NCBI GenBank assembly: GCA_964533435.1
Contig: CAZHLU010000027.1
Location: 1 to 13,967, forward strand
Direction: 5' to 3'
Length of the DNA: 13,967 nucleotides
DNA from: CAZWIT01 sp964533435
GTDB taxonomy: Bacteria > Patescibacteriota > Patescibacteriia > UBA1558 > GWA2-36-10
The notes under the pieces are model-generated. The model did not search any database. It saw only the letters and a list, made by a program, of their open reading frames with translations, and was not told where the DNA came from. The number at the start of each line of letters is the position of its first letter. The first letter of the stretch is position 1. A program made the translations under genes and the position numbers. This document shows, one piece after another, positions 1-6,438 of this stretch.

Positions 1-309
1 TACTGCTTGCGCCAGACTAATCTCCTGACTAATAGCATCGGCATCCGCTTGGGTCAGAGTCTGAGCCGAGCCCCTACCTTGACTAACTTGCATACCCACA
101 CCTCTTTGTGCGCCCGGCATTACTAAAATCAGATTTGAGCCTAGAGATTGGATACTAGATTGGATATTACTTTGTGAGCCTTGGCCAATAGCAATCATAG
201 CAATTACTGAGGCGATGCCAATCACAATACCTAAGACAGTCAAACTTGATCTGGCCTTATTAGCTAATAATGCTAAATATGTTTCATCAAATATATCCTG
301 CGTTTTCAT
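1..309 (-). CDS. MacB/FtsX-type ABC transporter permease, N-terminal part
   Basis: This is the first 103 residues of an integral membrane permease; the rest lies beyond the left edge. The N-terminus carries the pattern typical of MacB-type permeases: a short amphipathic start (LALLANKARSSLTVLGI), then a first membrane helix at about residues 22-42 (VLGIVIGIASVIAMIAIGQG), then the beginning of the extracytoplasmic MacB core domain (NIQSSIQSLGSNLILVMPG). The start ATG at 309 overlaps the stop of the upstream ATPase gene by four bases (ATGA), indicating translational coupling. With the ATPase and the HlyD/MacA-like adaptor it would form a tripartite-style pump whose permease and ATPase are separate chains, unlike the fused E. 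coli MacB. The substrate cannot be read from sequence; peptides, lipids or antimicrobials are known for the family. The family call is firm and the role is inferred. Confidence 0.9.
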   Translation of the reverse strand, partial: MKTQDIFDETYLALLANKARSSLTVLGIVIGIASVIAMIAIGQGSQSNIQSSIQSLGSNLILVMPGAQRGVGMQVSQGRGSAQTLTQADADAISQEISLAQAV

Positions 310-1019
310 AATTTTGATTTTTCAAAATTTCTTGGCTGCAAATTCTTTTTATCTTCGACAATCAAACCATCGCGAATACTAATTACTCGATCAGCACATT
401 CGGCTACATCATGTTCATGGGTAATCAAAATAATAGTCCGCTTTTGTTGCCTATTTAAAGTTTGAAAAGTGCCTAAAACTATTTCACCAGTTTTAGTATC
501 CAAATTTCCCGTCGGCTCGTCAGCTAATATTAAGCTAGGATTATTAACTAGGGCTCGAGCAATAGCCACCCTTTGCATTTGTCCACCTGATAATTGATTA
601 GAAAGATGTTGAAAATGCTCTTCATCTAAGCCCGCATCCTTTAATGCCTGTGCGGCTTGAACTAAACGTTTTTCTTTAGGCACATCCGCATAAACTAAAG
701 GCAAAATTACGTTACGCAACACTGTCGCGCGTGGCAATAGATTAAAAGATTGAAAAACAAAACCAATTTTATTTTTACGAATATCCGCTAATTCATCTTC
801 TGATAATTCTGATACTTTCTGACCATCTAAAAAATATTCACCACTACTAGCCGTATCTAAAGCACCTAAAATATGCATTAAAGTAGATTTGCCTGAACCA
901 GAAGGACCAATAATTGCCACAAATTCACCATCATTAATTTTAAAAGAAACACCTTTTAAAACAGTGGCCTGGTTAGCACCGCTCTGATAAATTTTGGTAA
1001 TATTTTTACACTCAATCAT
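306..1019 (-). CDS. MacB/LolD-like ABC transporter ATP-binding protein
   Basis: A 237-residue cytoplasmic ATPase that powers the adjacent permease. All nucleotide-binding motifs are intact: Walker A GPSGSGKST at residues 38-46, Q-loop Q90 in FVFQSFNLLPR, ABC signature LSGGQMQR at 143-150, Walker B LILADEP at 163-169 with catalytic E168, D-loop NLD at 172-174 and switch H201. Length and motif wording match the MacB/LolD/FtsE subfamily. The open frame extends upstream to 1154, but those 45 residues overlap the adaptor gene and are not family-like. The ATG at 1019 gives the normal N-terminus (MIECKNITKIY) and sits 4 nt after the adaptor stop. There is no clear Shine-Dalgarno, so translation is probably coupled. 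It is the second gene of the adaptor-ATPase-permease operon, which the TGAAATAA/CGTAT promoter at 2858-2885 would drive. Confidence 0.95.
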   Translation of the reverse strand: MIECKNITKIYQSGANQATVLKGVSFKINDGEFVAIIGPSGSGKSTLMHILGALDTASSGEYFLDGQKVSELSEDELADIRKNKIGFVFQSFNLLPRATVLRNVILPLVYADVPKEKRLVQAAQALKDAGLDEEHFQHLSNQLSGGQMQRVAIARALVNNPSLILADEPTGNLDTKTGEIVLGTFQTLNRQQKRTIILITHEHDVAECADRVISIRDGLIVEDKKNLQPRNFEKSKL

Positions 1020-1023
1020 AAAT

Positions 1024-2799
1024 TTATCTTGGTATAAAGCTGCCTTGCATTCTGTTACTGGTACTACCTGTCTGCAAAATACTACGACCGTTAGTACTAC
1101 TTTGGCTAGTTTGATTGCTGACTGTGCTACTCTTGATAAAAATATCACCCTCATTTAAACCACTGGTAATTTCGATCATCGTATCATCACTTAGGCCAAC
1201 TTCGACTGTTTGCTGCCGGGGTGCCTTTTTTAATACTATACCTTCGCCAGCATTCAACACTGCATCACTGATAGCCTCATCCGGTATTTCTACATAATAA
1301 TTATTTCCTAGCGACTTAAGTGCCACATTATCCACCAAGAGAACATCCGACTTAAACTGGGTAATGATTGCAGCTGATACAGACATGCCTGGTTTTACTC
1401 TTTCATCCTGGGTATCAAAGGCCACTTTAATATTATAGTTTACTACCCCCTGGCTAACTGTACCCAAGGAATCTAATTCAGCCACTAAACCCGTAATACT
1501 TAAATCCTCCACAGCATCAAAAGTTAACGTAACTTTTTGTCCAACTTTGACTTGGGCCGCATCTACTTCATTTAAAGATATTTCCGCAATACTTTGTTTA
1601 GTAATCAAAGTAACTACCGCTGTAGCAGTCGAGACTGCATCACCTTTTACTACACCAATATCAGCAATCACTCCATCAAATGGAGCCCTTATAGTATAAT
1701 CAGCTAATTTCTCATTAAGATCTGCCACTGCATTCTGTTTTTGTCGCACCGACAATTGTTGAGACTGAATATCTAACGCATCTGTACCTGCTTGTAATTT
1801 AGCTAAAGACTCCTCTTTTTCTTTAATACTACGCTCTAAAGAAACAATTGAATCGTTATTAGTTTTTAAACTATTAGTAATACTCAATAAACTAGATAGA
1901 TGACCATTGGTAATTGCTGTATAACTATCTAAATTATTTAAATGTGTACTGGAAATAGAATTAGGGGTACTACCATGCTCATTTAACTGATCTCGATAAA
2001 ATTGAATCAAATTATTAGTGCTTTTAACTGCTTCCGCTATATTTTTAGTAGTATCATAAGTTTGTTTAATCAGAGATTCCACTGTAGAGGTAGCTGAAAA
2101 ACGACTAGCTGATTTATAAGTGTTAAAATTAGCATCGTACAAAGACCGCGCAATCTGGTAAGCGTCATAAGCATCATCACGGTACTGTCGAACATGCTCA
2201 TCATAACGTTTAGTATTGTCAAAATAATAATCAATGTTTTCTTGATTAATATCCAAATCATTACCAAATAAAATACCCTGTAGACTTGACATGACACTTG
2301 GCAAATCTAAAAAAGCATTAGCAACATCATTAAAGCCTTCTTCATAAGCCTTACTTAAATTATCTAAAGCTTGCTGTCTTGACTCCTGAGTAGATGCCAA
2401 AGAGTTTTCTGCTTGCAGTAAAGATAGTTGATCTGTTGGTTGTTGCAATTTCTGCAAAGCTAGTTTGGCACTAGCTAAATTCGTTTGTGCGTCTCTTAAA
2501 CTTTTATAAATATCCGAAACATCAATTTGAGCTAAAATATCACCATCCTTTACTTCCTGTCCCTTAACAATATTCAATCTAATCAACTCACCAGAAGCTT
2601 TGGGTAACAGGTCAACTTGATTAGAAGCCGAAACTTGACCACTGCCGGAAACTGTTTTGATCAATGAGCCTTTGCTTACTTTAGACAAAACATAAGTAGT
2701 TTCTACTTTCTTTGTAACTAAATTTTGCCAAACAAAATAAGCGATAGCTGTCAAAATAACAAAGCCAATCGCTATTAAAACTTTCTTTTTTTTAAACAT
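1024..2799 (-). CDS. MacA/HlyD-like membrane-fusion adaptor with long helical insertion
   Basis: A 591-residue pump adaptor anchored by one N-terminal membrane helix (about residues 7-25, after FKKKK) with the rest outside. Visible parts in order: first half of the lipoyl-like domain about 45-95 (LPKASGELIRLNIVKGQEVKDGD), a very long helical hairpin about 96-366, second lipoyl half 367-399 (IRAPFDGVIADIGVVKGDAV), a beta-barrel about 400-480 and a membrane-proximal domain about 481-556, then a Ser/Thr/Gln-rich tail 557-591. Typical MacA proteins are about 370-400 residues. The excess lies mainly in the hairpin, where residues about 155-320 look like an inserted Tyr/Asn/Asp-rich helical domain rather than a simple coiled coil. 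It is the first gene of the pump operon, with ATPase and permease following. It is preceded by one of the three shared sigma-type promoters. The adaptor family is clear; the insertion's function is unknown. Confidence 0.9.
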   Translation of the reverse strand: MFKKKKVLIAIGFVILTAIAYFVWQNLVTKKVETTYVLSKVSKGSLIKTVSGSGQVSASNQVDLLPKASGELIRLNIVKGQEVKDGDILAQIDVSDIYKSLRDAQTNLASAKLALQKLQQPTDQLSLLQAENSLASTQESRQQALDNLSKAYEEGFNDVANAFLDLPSVMSSLQGILFGNDLDINQENIDYYFDNTKRYDEHVRQYRDDAYDAYQIARSLYDANFNTYKSASRFSATSTVESLIKQTYDTTKNIAEAVKSTNNLIQFYRDQLNEHGSTPNSISSTHLNNLDSYTAITNGHLSSLLSITNSLKTNNDSIVSLERSIKEKEESLAKLQAGTDALDIQSQQLSVRQKQNAVADLNEKLADYTIRAPFDGVIADIGVVKGDAVSTATAVVTLITKQSIAEISLNEVDAAQVKVGQKVTLTFDAVEDLSITGLVAELDSLGTVSQGVVNYNIKVAFDTQDERVKPGMSVSAAIITQFKSDVLLVDNVALKSLGNNYYVEIPDEAISDAVLNAGEGIVLKKAPRQQTVEVGLSDDTMIEITSGLNEGDIFIKSSTVSNQTSQSSTNGRSILQTGSTSNRMQGSFIPR

Positions 2800-2857
2800 A
2801 AATAATGTATATAAGACTCCATTAAAAACAAACTAAAACGCCTCTACCTTGAGCTTA

Positions 2858-2885
2858 ATACGCTTCCTAGCCTATATTTATTTCA
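2858..2885 (-). promoter_or_regulatory. Putative ECF sigma promoter of the pump operon
   Basis: Read on the minus strand: -35 TGAAAT (2880-2885) followed by AAAT, a 17-nt spacer, and -10 CGTAT (2858-2862). The same hexamer, spacing and pentamer occur upstream of the Spy-like gene and of the ECF sigma gene. The layout resembles known ECF promoters such as Bacillus sigma-W (TGAAAC / CGTA). Transcription would begin near 2850, leaving about a 50-nt leader before the adaptor ATG. The -35 lies directly against the T-run of the Spy-like gene's terminator. Confidence 0.75.
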
Positions 2886-2917
2886 AAAAACTACTCTGTT
2901 ATAAAACAGAGTAGTTT
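2885..2917 (-). terminator. Rho-independent terminator after the Spy-like gene
   Basis: A perfect 13-bp inverted repeat (arms 2888-2900 and 2905-2917, core ACTACTCTGTT) with a 4-nt loop. On the minus strand it is followed by six T (2890-2885; the last three belong to the stem end). It lies about 40 nt beyond the stop of the 2955-3383 gene, so it closes that transcript before the pump promoter. Confidence 0.9.
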
Positions 2918-2954
2918 AGGGGGTGAACTATGAAAAATTTTACATTTTTACCAA

Positions 2955-3383
2955 TTAGTTATTGGCTGGTACTTCAGCTTTGGGACCCATGCCTTGACCC
3001 ATGCCTCTGCCACCCATATGACCCATTGGACCAAACATGCCTAATTCATCAAAAATTGCCTTGGCTTCATCTCTCTTGCCATCTTGCATCAACTTATGAG
3101 CTTGAGTTAGCTTATTAAAAGTATCTTGATTAATCTTAGCCTCTAAATCAGTAGCTTGCTGACGCATTTCAGTAACTCTAGTGGTCATTGCTTGTTGCCA
3201 AGCGTTATAATCGTTGTTAGTAATAGATTGTTGCACTGTGTCAATTTGTTGACGCATAGCATCATCCGCTTGTAAACCAGCACCCATGCCTCTACCACCA
3301 AAAGCAAATGTTGTCGCACTTACTGCAGCTGTGGTCAAGATTAGACCCAAAACTGCTACTAATAAATATTGTTTTTTACCCAT
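2955..3383 (-). CDS. Secreted Met/Gly/His-rich Spy-like protein
   Basis: A 142-residue protein with a classic signal peptide (KKQ, hydrophobic 7-25, likely cleavage after the ATTFA at 23-27). The mature part is glycine-rich (FGGRGMGAG), then all-helical and Gln/Asp-rich (about 38-114, including NNDYNAWQQAMTTRV and HKLMQDGKRDEAKAIFDELG). It ends with a Met/Gly/His tail at 116-133 (M116, M120, H122, M123, M128, M132). The helical part recalls the small LTXXQ/Spy/CpxP stress chaperones and related metal-resistance proteins, but no LTxxQ motif is seen, so this is similarity of style only. The tail could bind Cu(I) or another soft metal. It has its own ECF-type promoter (3439-3466) and a strong terminator. 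Its place between the sigma operon and the pump suggests an envelope-stress or metal-buffering role. No Shine-Dalgarno precedes the ATG. Confidence 0.8.
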   Translation of the reverse strand: MGKKQYLLVAVLGLILTTAAVSATTFAFGGRGMGAGLQADDAMRQQIDTVQQSITNNDYNAWQQAMTTRVTEMRQQATDLEAKINQDTFNKLTQAHKLMQDGKRDEAKAIFDELGMFGPMGHMGGRGMGQGMGPKAEVPANN

Positions 3384-3438
3384 AATTTTTTTGTTTAATA
3401 ATTAATTGGAATTGGCCTAACTCCCTCTACACCAAGTG

Positions 3439-3466
3439 ATACGCTCAGCGCCCAAAAATTATTTCA
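3439..3466 (-). promoter_or_regulatory. Putative ECF sigma promoter of the Spy-like gene
   Basis: Minus strand: -35 TGAAAT (3461-3466) followed by AATT, a 17-nt spacer, -10 CGTAT (3439-3443). It is identical in hexamer, pentamer and spacing to the promoters at 2858-2885 and 4764-4791. It begins just beyond the stop of the 3474-4181 gene. Transcription would start near 3431, giving about a 48-nt leader. Confidence 0.75.
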
Positions 3467-3473
3467 AAATAAA

Positions 3474-4181
3474 TTAAGGTTGCAAAAACATAGGCCTTTG
3501 CCTAGGCATGCCCTGTGGTCTGAGCCAAGGCTGAATACTTTCACAAATAAAATCATCATCATTCAACTGACCAATCAAAATCACTCGTTGACCAATATGA
3601 AATTGATCGGTAGTGGTATTAATCTGCCAAAGTTGACCTCTAAAATCCTCGACTGTAATAAAATCATCTTCTATTGACATGATCATGCCCGCCAAGTGCC
3701 CTCTGTCTGGCTCTACAAACATGCGACCACCTTGTCTAAATACTTGTTGATACAAAGGCACGCGTCTAAAAAACAAATCTTCTAATTTTTCACCTAATCC
3801 AGCCAAATAAATACCCAAGCCTAAAACAATACTAATAATTATAGAAAATAATACTATTAACAAAGGGTGATATTTATAGCCACGTTTAGTATTTTTAAAA
3901 TCATACCAAGCAAGTATTGAAAATACAGCTAAACTAATTAACCAAAATAAAGGTAAATCAATCAACAATCTTTTTAAAGGATGAAAATTAGGAACATTGC
4001 TTGTCCAGCCAGCATGTTTAAACATAAAAATAGTAACCGAGCTAGCGATGCTCCCCAAAATAATTGCTAGGCTAAAAAATATCCATAAAATATAATCTTT
4101 AAACAAAAATTCCCAACGCTTTTTAGGTTGAATTCCTTGTTCTTTTATTTTATCCAATATTTCTTGGCCAGTATTATTCAT
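3474..4181 (-). CDS. Three-TM membrane protein, candidate anti-sigma or sensor partner
   Basis: A 235-residue protein of no family I recognise. It has a short charged cytoplasmic N-terminus (1-29), three predicted membrane helices (about 30-54, 72-92, 105-128), then an external beta-rich domain of about 100 residues (about 150-215) with an OB-fold-like look (GHLAGMIMSIEDDFITVEDFRGQLWQI, then FHIGQRVILIGQL). It ends in a Pro/Met/Arg tail. The ATG at 4181 lies 4 nt after the sigma factor stop, so the pair is co-transcribed and probably coupled. Anti-sigma factors commonly sit immediately downstream of ECF sigma genes and span the membrane, which makes this the candidate regulator. However, it lacks a recognisable zinc-binding HxxxCxxC anti-sigma domain, and its 29-residue cytosolic tail is short for a sigma-binding domain. 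It could instead be a regulon member. Confidence 0.75.
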   Translation of the reverse strand: MNNTGQEILDKIKEQGIQPKKRWEFLFKDYILWIFFSLAIILGSIASSVTIFMFKHAGWTSNVPNFHPLKRLLIDLPLFWLISLAVFSILAWYDFKNTKRGYKYHPLLIVLFSIIISIVLGLGIYLAGLGEKLEDLFFRRVPLYQQVFRQGGRMFVEPDRGHLAGMIMSIEDDFITVEDFRGQLWQINTTTDQFHIGQRVILIGQLNDDDFICESIQPWLRPQGMPRQRPMFLQP

Positions 4182-4185
4182 ATAT

Positions 4186-4755
4186 TTACTTTTTTAACTC
4201 TTTTTCCAAAGCTTTTTTACCGCGTCTTAATAAAGTACCTACTGTACTTAATGGTTTTTTCATAATATCAGAAATTTCTTCATAACTCTTATCCTCTAAA
4301 TACTTTAAAAGTATGACTTCCTGATACTTAAGATCAATATTTTTTAAAGCTTTAATAATTTTTTCCCTCAAAATACTTTGATCAATATTTTGATTGATAT
4401 CAAAATCACTAGTTAACTGTTCACATGACTCTAAGTCTAATTCAAATAAAGATAGTTGGGGGCGGCTTTTATTTTTACGATAATTACTAATAACCTGATT
4501 ATGTACAATGCGATATGCCCAAGAAGAAAATTTTAGATGCTGATCAAAATCATTAAGATTTTGATAGATTTTAATAAATGACTCCTGCAATAAATCCTGA
4601 GCATCATCATTATCTAAACCGGAAATCCTTTTAATAAAACGTAGTAATTTTTTTTCATAACGATTGACCAAATACAAAAAATTCTCTTGATCAGACAAGG
4701 TAAGCTGCACTAACTCTAAATCACTTTTATCATCTAAAGTCTGACTCACCACCAT
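4186..4755 (-). CDS. ECF-type RNA polymerase sigma-70 factor
   Basis: A 189-residue sigma factor with only regions 2 and 4, as in the ECF group. Region 2 covers about residues 22-95: the core-binding DAQDLLQESFIKIYQNL at 51-67, then FSSWAYRIVHNQVISNYRK at 76-94 (the -10 recognition part). A Glu/Asp-rich linker follows (about 100-128). Region 4 covers about 130-186, with the helix-turn-helix YEEISDIMKKPLSTVGTLLRRGKKAL. The ATG at 4755 is used because the family-like sequence begins soon after it. It lies only about 9 nt past the -10 of the shared promoter at 4764-4791, so the mRNA is leaderless or nearly so. It is followed by the three-TM protein. It very likely recognises the TGAAATAA/CGTAT promoters, including its own, but that link is inference. 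Confidence 0.95.
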   Translation of the reverse strand: MVVSQTLDDKSDLELVQLTLSDQENFLYLVNRYEKKLLRFIKRISGLDNDDAQDLLQESFIKIYQNLNDFDQHLKFSSWAYRIVHNQVISNYRKNKSRPQLSLFELDLESCEQLTSDFDINQNIDQSILREKIIKALKNIDLKYQEVILLKYLEDKSYEEISDIMKKPLSTVGTLLRRGKKALEKELKK

Positions 4756-4763
4756 ATATTTTA

Positions 4764-4791
4764 ATACGTAAATACTAGCTTATTTATTTCA
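4764..4791 (-). promoter_or_regulatory. Putative autoregulatory ECF promoter of the sigma operon
   Basis: Minus strand: -35 TGAAAT (4786-4791) followed by AAAT, a 17-nt spacer, -10 CGTAT (4764-4768) followed by TA. It matches the two promoters at 2858-2885 and 3439-3466. The predicted start point falls at about 4755-4758, at or next to the ATG at 4755. Position before the sigma gene fits positive autoregulation, which is usual for ECF factors. Confidence 0.75.
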
Positions 4792-4838
4792 GTAGGATAA
4801 ACTAATTATTTAAAAAATATTTTTTGCTAAATGAATAA

Positions 4839-4871
4839 TAACAAAAACACCCCTAATAATCAAAGGGTGTT
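4839..4871 (-). terminator. Rho-independent terminator after the FG-GAP gene
   Basis: Inverted repeat AACACCC / GGGTGTT (arms 4846-4852 and 4865-4871, 12-nt loop). On the minus strand the stem is followed by TTTTTGTT (the first two T belong to the stem end). It lies about 24 nt past the stop of the 4895-6427 gene and closes the AAA+/propeller operon. Confidence 0.8.
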
Positions 4872-4894
4872 AAATTTTAAAAATATTATACAAT

Positions 4895-6427
4895 CTACTC
4901 GGCAATAACTGGAATCGACGGTTGTTCAATTAGTTGATTATCCAAACGACTATCATAACTCCCAGTATGGCCAGCATCGTGCTGATAGGTTGGCCATGGA
5001 CTCGCTCCGTCTCCTGCTAAATCCCAAACATATATAGTGCCAATACTAATCTCTTCATCATATCCCCAATTAGCACTATCAATTAGCTCAATATCGCCAT
5101 CACCATCAATATCATACAGTGATGGCGCACTGTACATGCTATAGCGTTTTGGTAATGGAAAACCATCTATCACTCTACCTCTATTATCCAGAGCATAAAT
5201 ATCATTATCGGAACTAAAAATAATTTCCTTTTTATTATCATTATTAACATCAGCAATAACCAGTGGATTTGCTACATACCAATCACTATGATACCTGAAT
5301 AATTCCCTACCATCACTTTTTATGGCATATAAATCAAGGCCATAACCGAAAATAATTTCTAAATCTGGATTTTTATCTAGGTTGGCTAATGTAATATTAG
5401 AATGCCTCATATTCGAAAAGATTTTTTTCTCTAATATAATATCACCAGACTGATTTAATACATAAATCCCTGATTGAGAAACTGCAGCAATTTCATTTTT
5501 ACCATCACCATTTATATCACCAATAACAGCCGAACGGGCTGATACGCCCTCAATATTTGTAGCCCACTCTAAATTACCTTTATTATCAAAAGATCTCACT
5601 ACACTCAATGGAACATTTATATCATAATGAGTAATAGTAATTATATGCTTCTTGAAATCAGAAAATAAACCTACTGTCGGTCCTTGTGTAATGGCAAATT
5701 GTTCATCATCAATTATAATTGGGAAGTTGTCTAAATTCCTTCCTTCCTTGTCCATGACAACCAAATCATTCCGACCATTATTTGAAATAGAACCACCGGT
5801 AAATATAATTTCTGGCTGTCCATTACCATCTATATCATCCAACGCAAAACCTGAATATCCATCCGGCGAATCAATATAATAGCCAACAGAAAATCTATTT
5901 AAGAGCACGCCCTTATAATTATATATATCTATATAATAAGAAGAATAATCATTGCAAACAACTACTATCTCTAGTTCTGGATCATCATTTAAATTAGCAA
6001 TAGCCGGAAAACGCGTTGCGCCGGAATAACAATCAAATAACGTCTCTGACCTAACTACTCCATTGTGTTCTAAAATTACCATTTTGCCATAATGGTCTTC
6101 ACCGTTACCCTGCACTAGAGTAATTAATTCTTTTTTACCATCATTTTCTAAATCGTTTACAACGGGCGACACCATGCCAACCCACATAAATTTAGTGCCT
6201 CGCAATTCTACTGGCCAACCAGTTTGATAGGCTATTCTATTTATTTGACTAGAAACCTGGTTGTTAGTCTGATTAATATTAATTTTACCTAATAAACCAA
6301 TCGCCATCATTATACCCATGCCAGCTGCGAAAACCATAGACAATAAAAGCAGCACTCTAGTTTGAGTACTGATATTAGATTTAGTCTGCGTAATAATTTT
6401 AGCTGACCTTCTTACTTCTTTTTTCAT
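4895..6427 (-). CDS. Membrane-anchored FG-GAP/VCBS beta-propeller protein
   Basis: A 510-residue protein with a basic N-terminus, one hydrophobic anchor (about residues 24-47) and a large extracellular part. Seven acidic calcium-loop-like repeats occur: NDLENDGKKELI near 91, ANLNDDPELEIV near 144, DDIDGNGQPEII near 197, GDINGDGKNEIA near 303, ANLDKNPDLEII near 348, ADVNNDNKKEII near 392 and YDIDGDGDIELI near 438. They are spaced as expected for a seven-bladed integrin-like propeller. Near the C-terminus is WPTYQHDAGHTG (478-489), a motif commonly seen at the end of such surface propellers. Known relatives are surface or secreted binding proteins; no enzyme site is visible. The gene starts 11 nt after the AAA+ gene stop, so they share a transcript from the promoter at 7405-7413. 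Ligand and role are unknown. Confidence 0.9.
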   Translation of the reverse strand: MKKEVRRSAKIITQTKSNISTQTRVLLLLSMVFAAGMGIMMAIGLLGKININQTNNQVSSQINRIAYQTGWPVELRGTKFMWVGMVSPVVNDLENDGKKELITLVQGNGEDHYGKMVILEHNGVVRSETLFDCYSGATRFPAIANLNDDPELEIVVVCNDYSSYYIDIYNYKGVLLNRFSVGYYIDSPDGYSGFALDDIDGNGQPEIIFTGGSISNNGRNDLVVMDKEGRNLDNFPIIIDDEQFAITQGPTVGLFSDFKKHIITITHYDINVPLSVVRSFDNKGNLEWATNIEGVSARSAVIGDINGDGKNEIAAVSQSGIYVLNQSGDIILEKKIFSNMRHSNITLANLDKNPDLEIIFGYGLDLYAIKSDGRELFRYHSDWYVANPLVIADVNNDNKKEIIFSSDNDIYALDNRGRVIDGFPLPKRYSMYSAPSLYDIDGDGDIELIDSANWGYDEEISIGTIYVWDLAGDGASPWPTYQHDAGHTGSYDSRLDNQLIEQPSIPVIAE

Positions 6428-6438
6428 AGAATATATAA

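Noticed and set aside
1020..1154. N-terminal extension of the ABC ATPase frame up to 1154
   Set aside because: It overlaps the adaptor gene's 3' end in another frame and adds sequence foreign to the family; ATG 1019 gives the normal N-terminus.
2930..3118. Plus-strand 62-codon frame preceded by a strong Shine-Dalgarno-like AGGGGGTG just before its ATG
   Set aside because: It runs antisense through the Spy-like coding region, has a Cys/Pro/Leu-rich composition typical of a shadow frame, and no promoter or terminator fits it. The G-run lies between a minus-strand stop and its terminator and is probably chance.
3424..3445. AGCGTAT...GTAGAGG pairs first read as a two-part operator
   Set aside because: The spacing differs (8 versus 10 nt), whereas TGAAAT-N17-CGTAT is exact in three places; the CGTAT half is better explained as a -10 element. 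GTAGAGG is kept as a minor separate observation.
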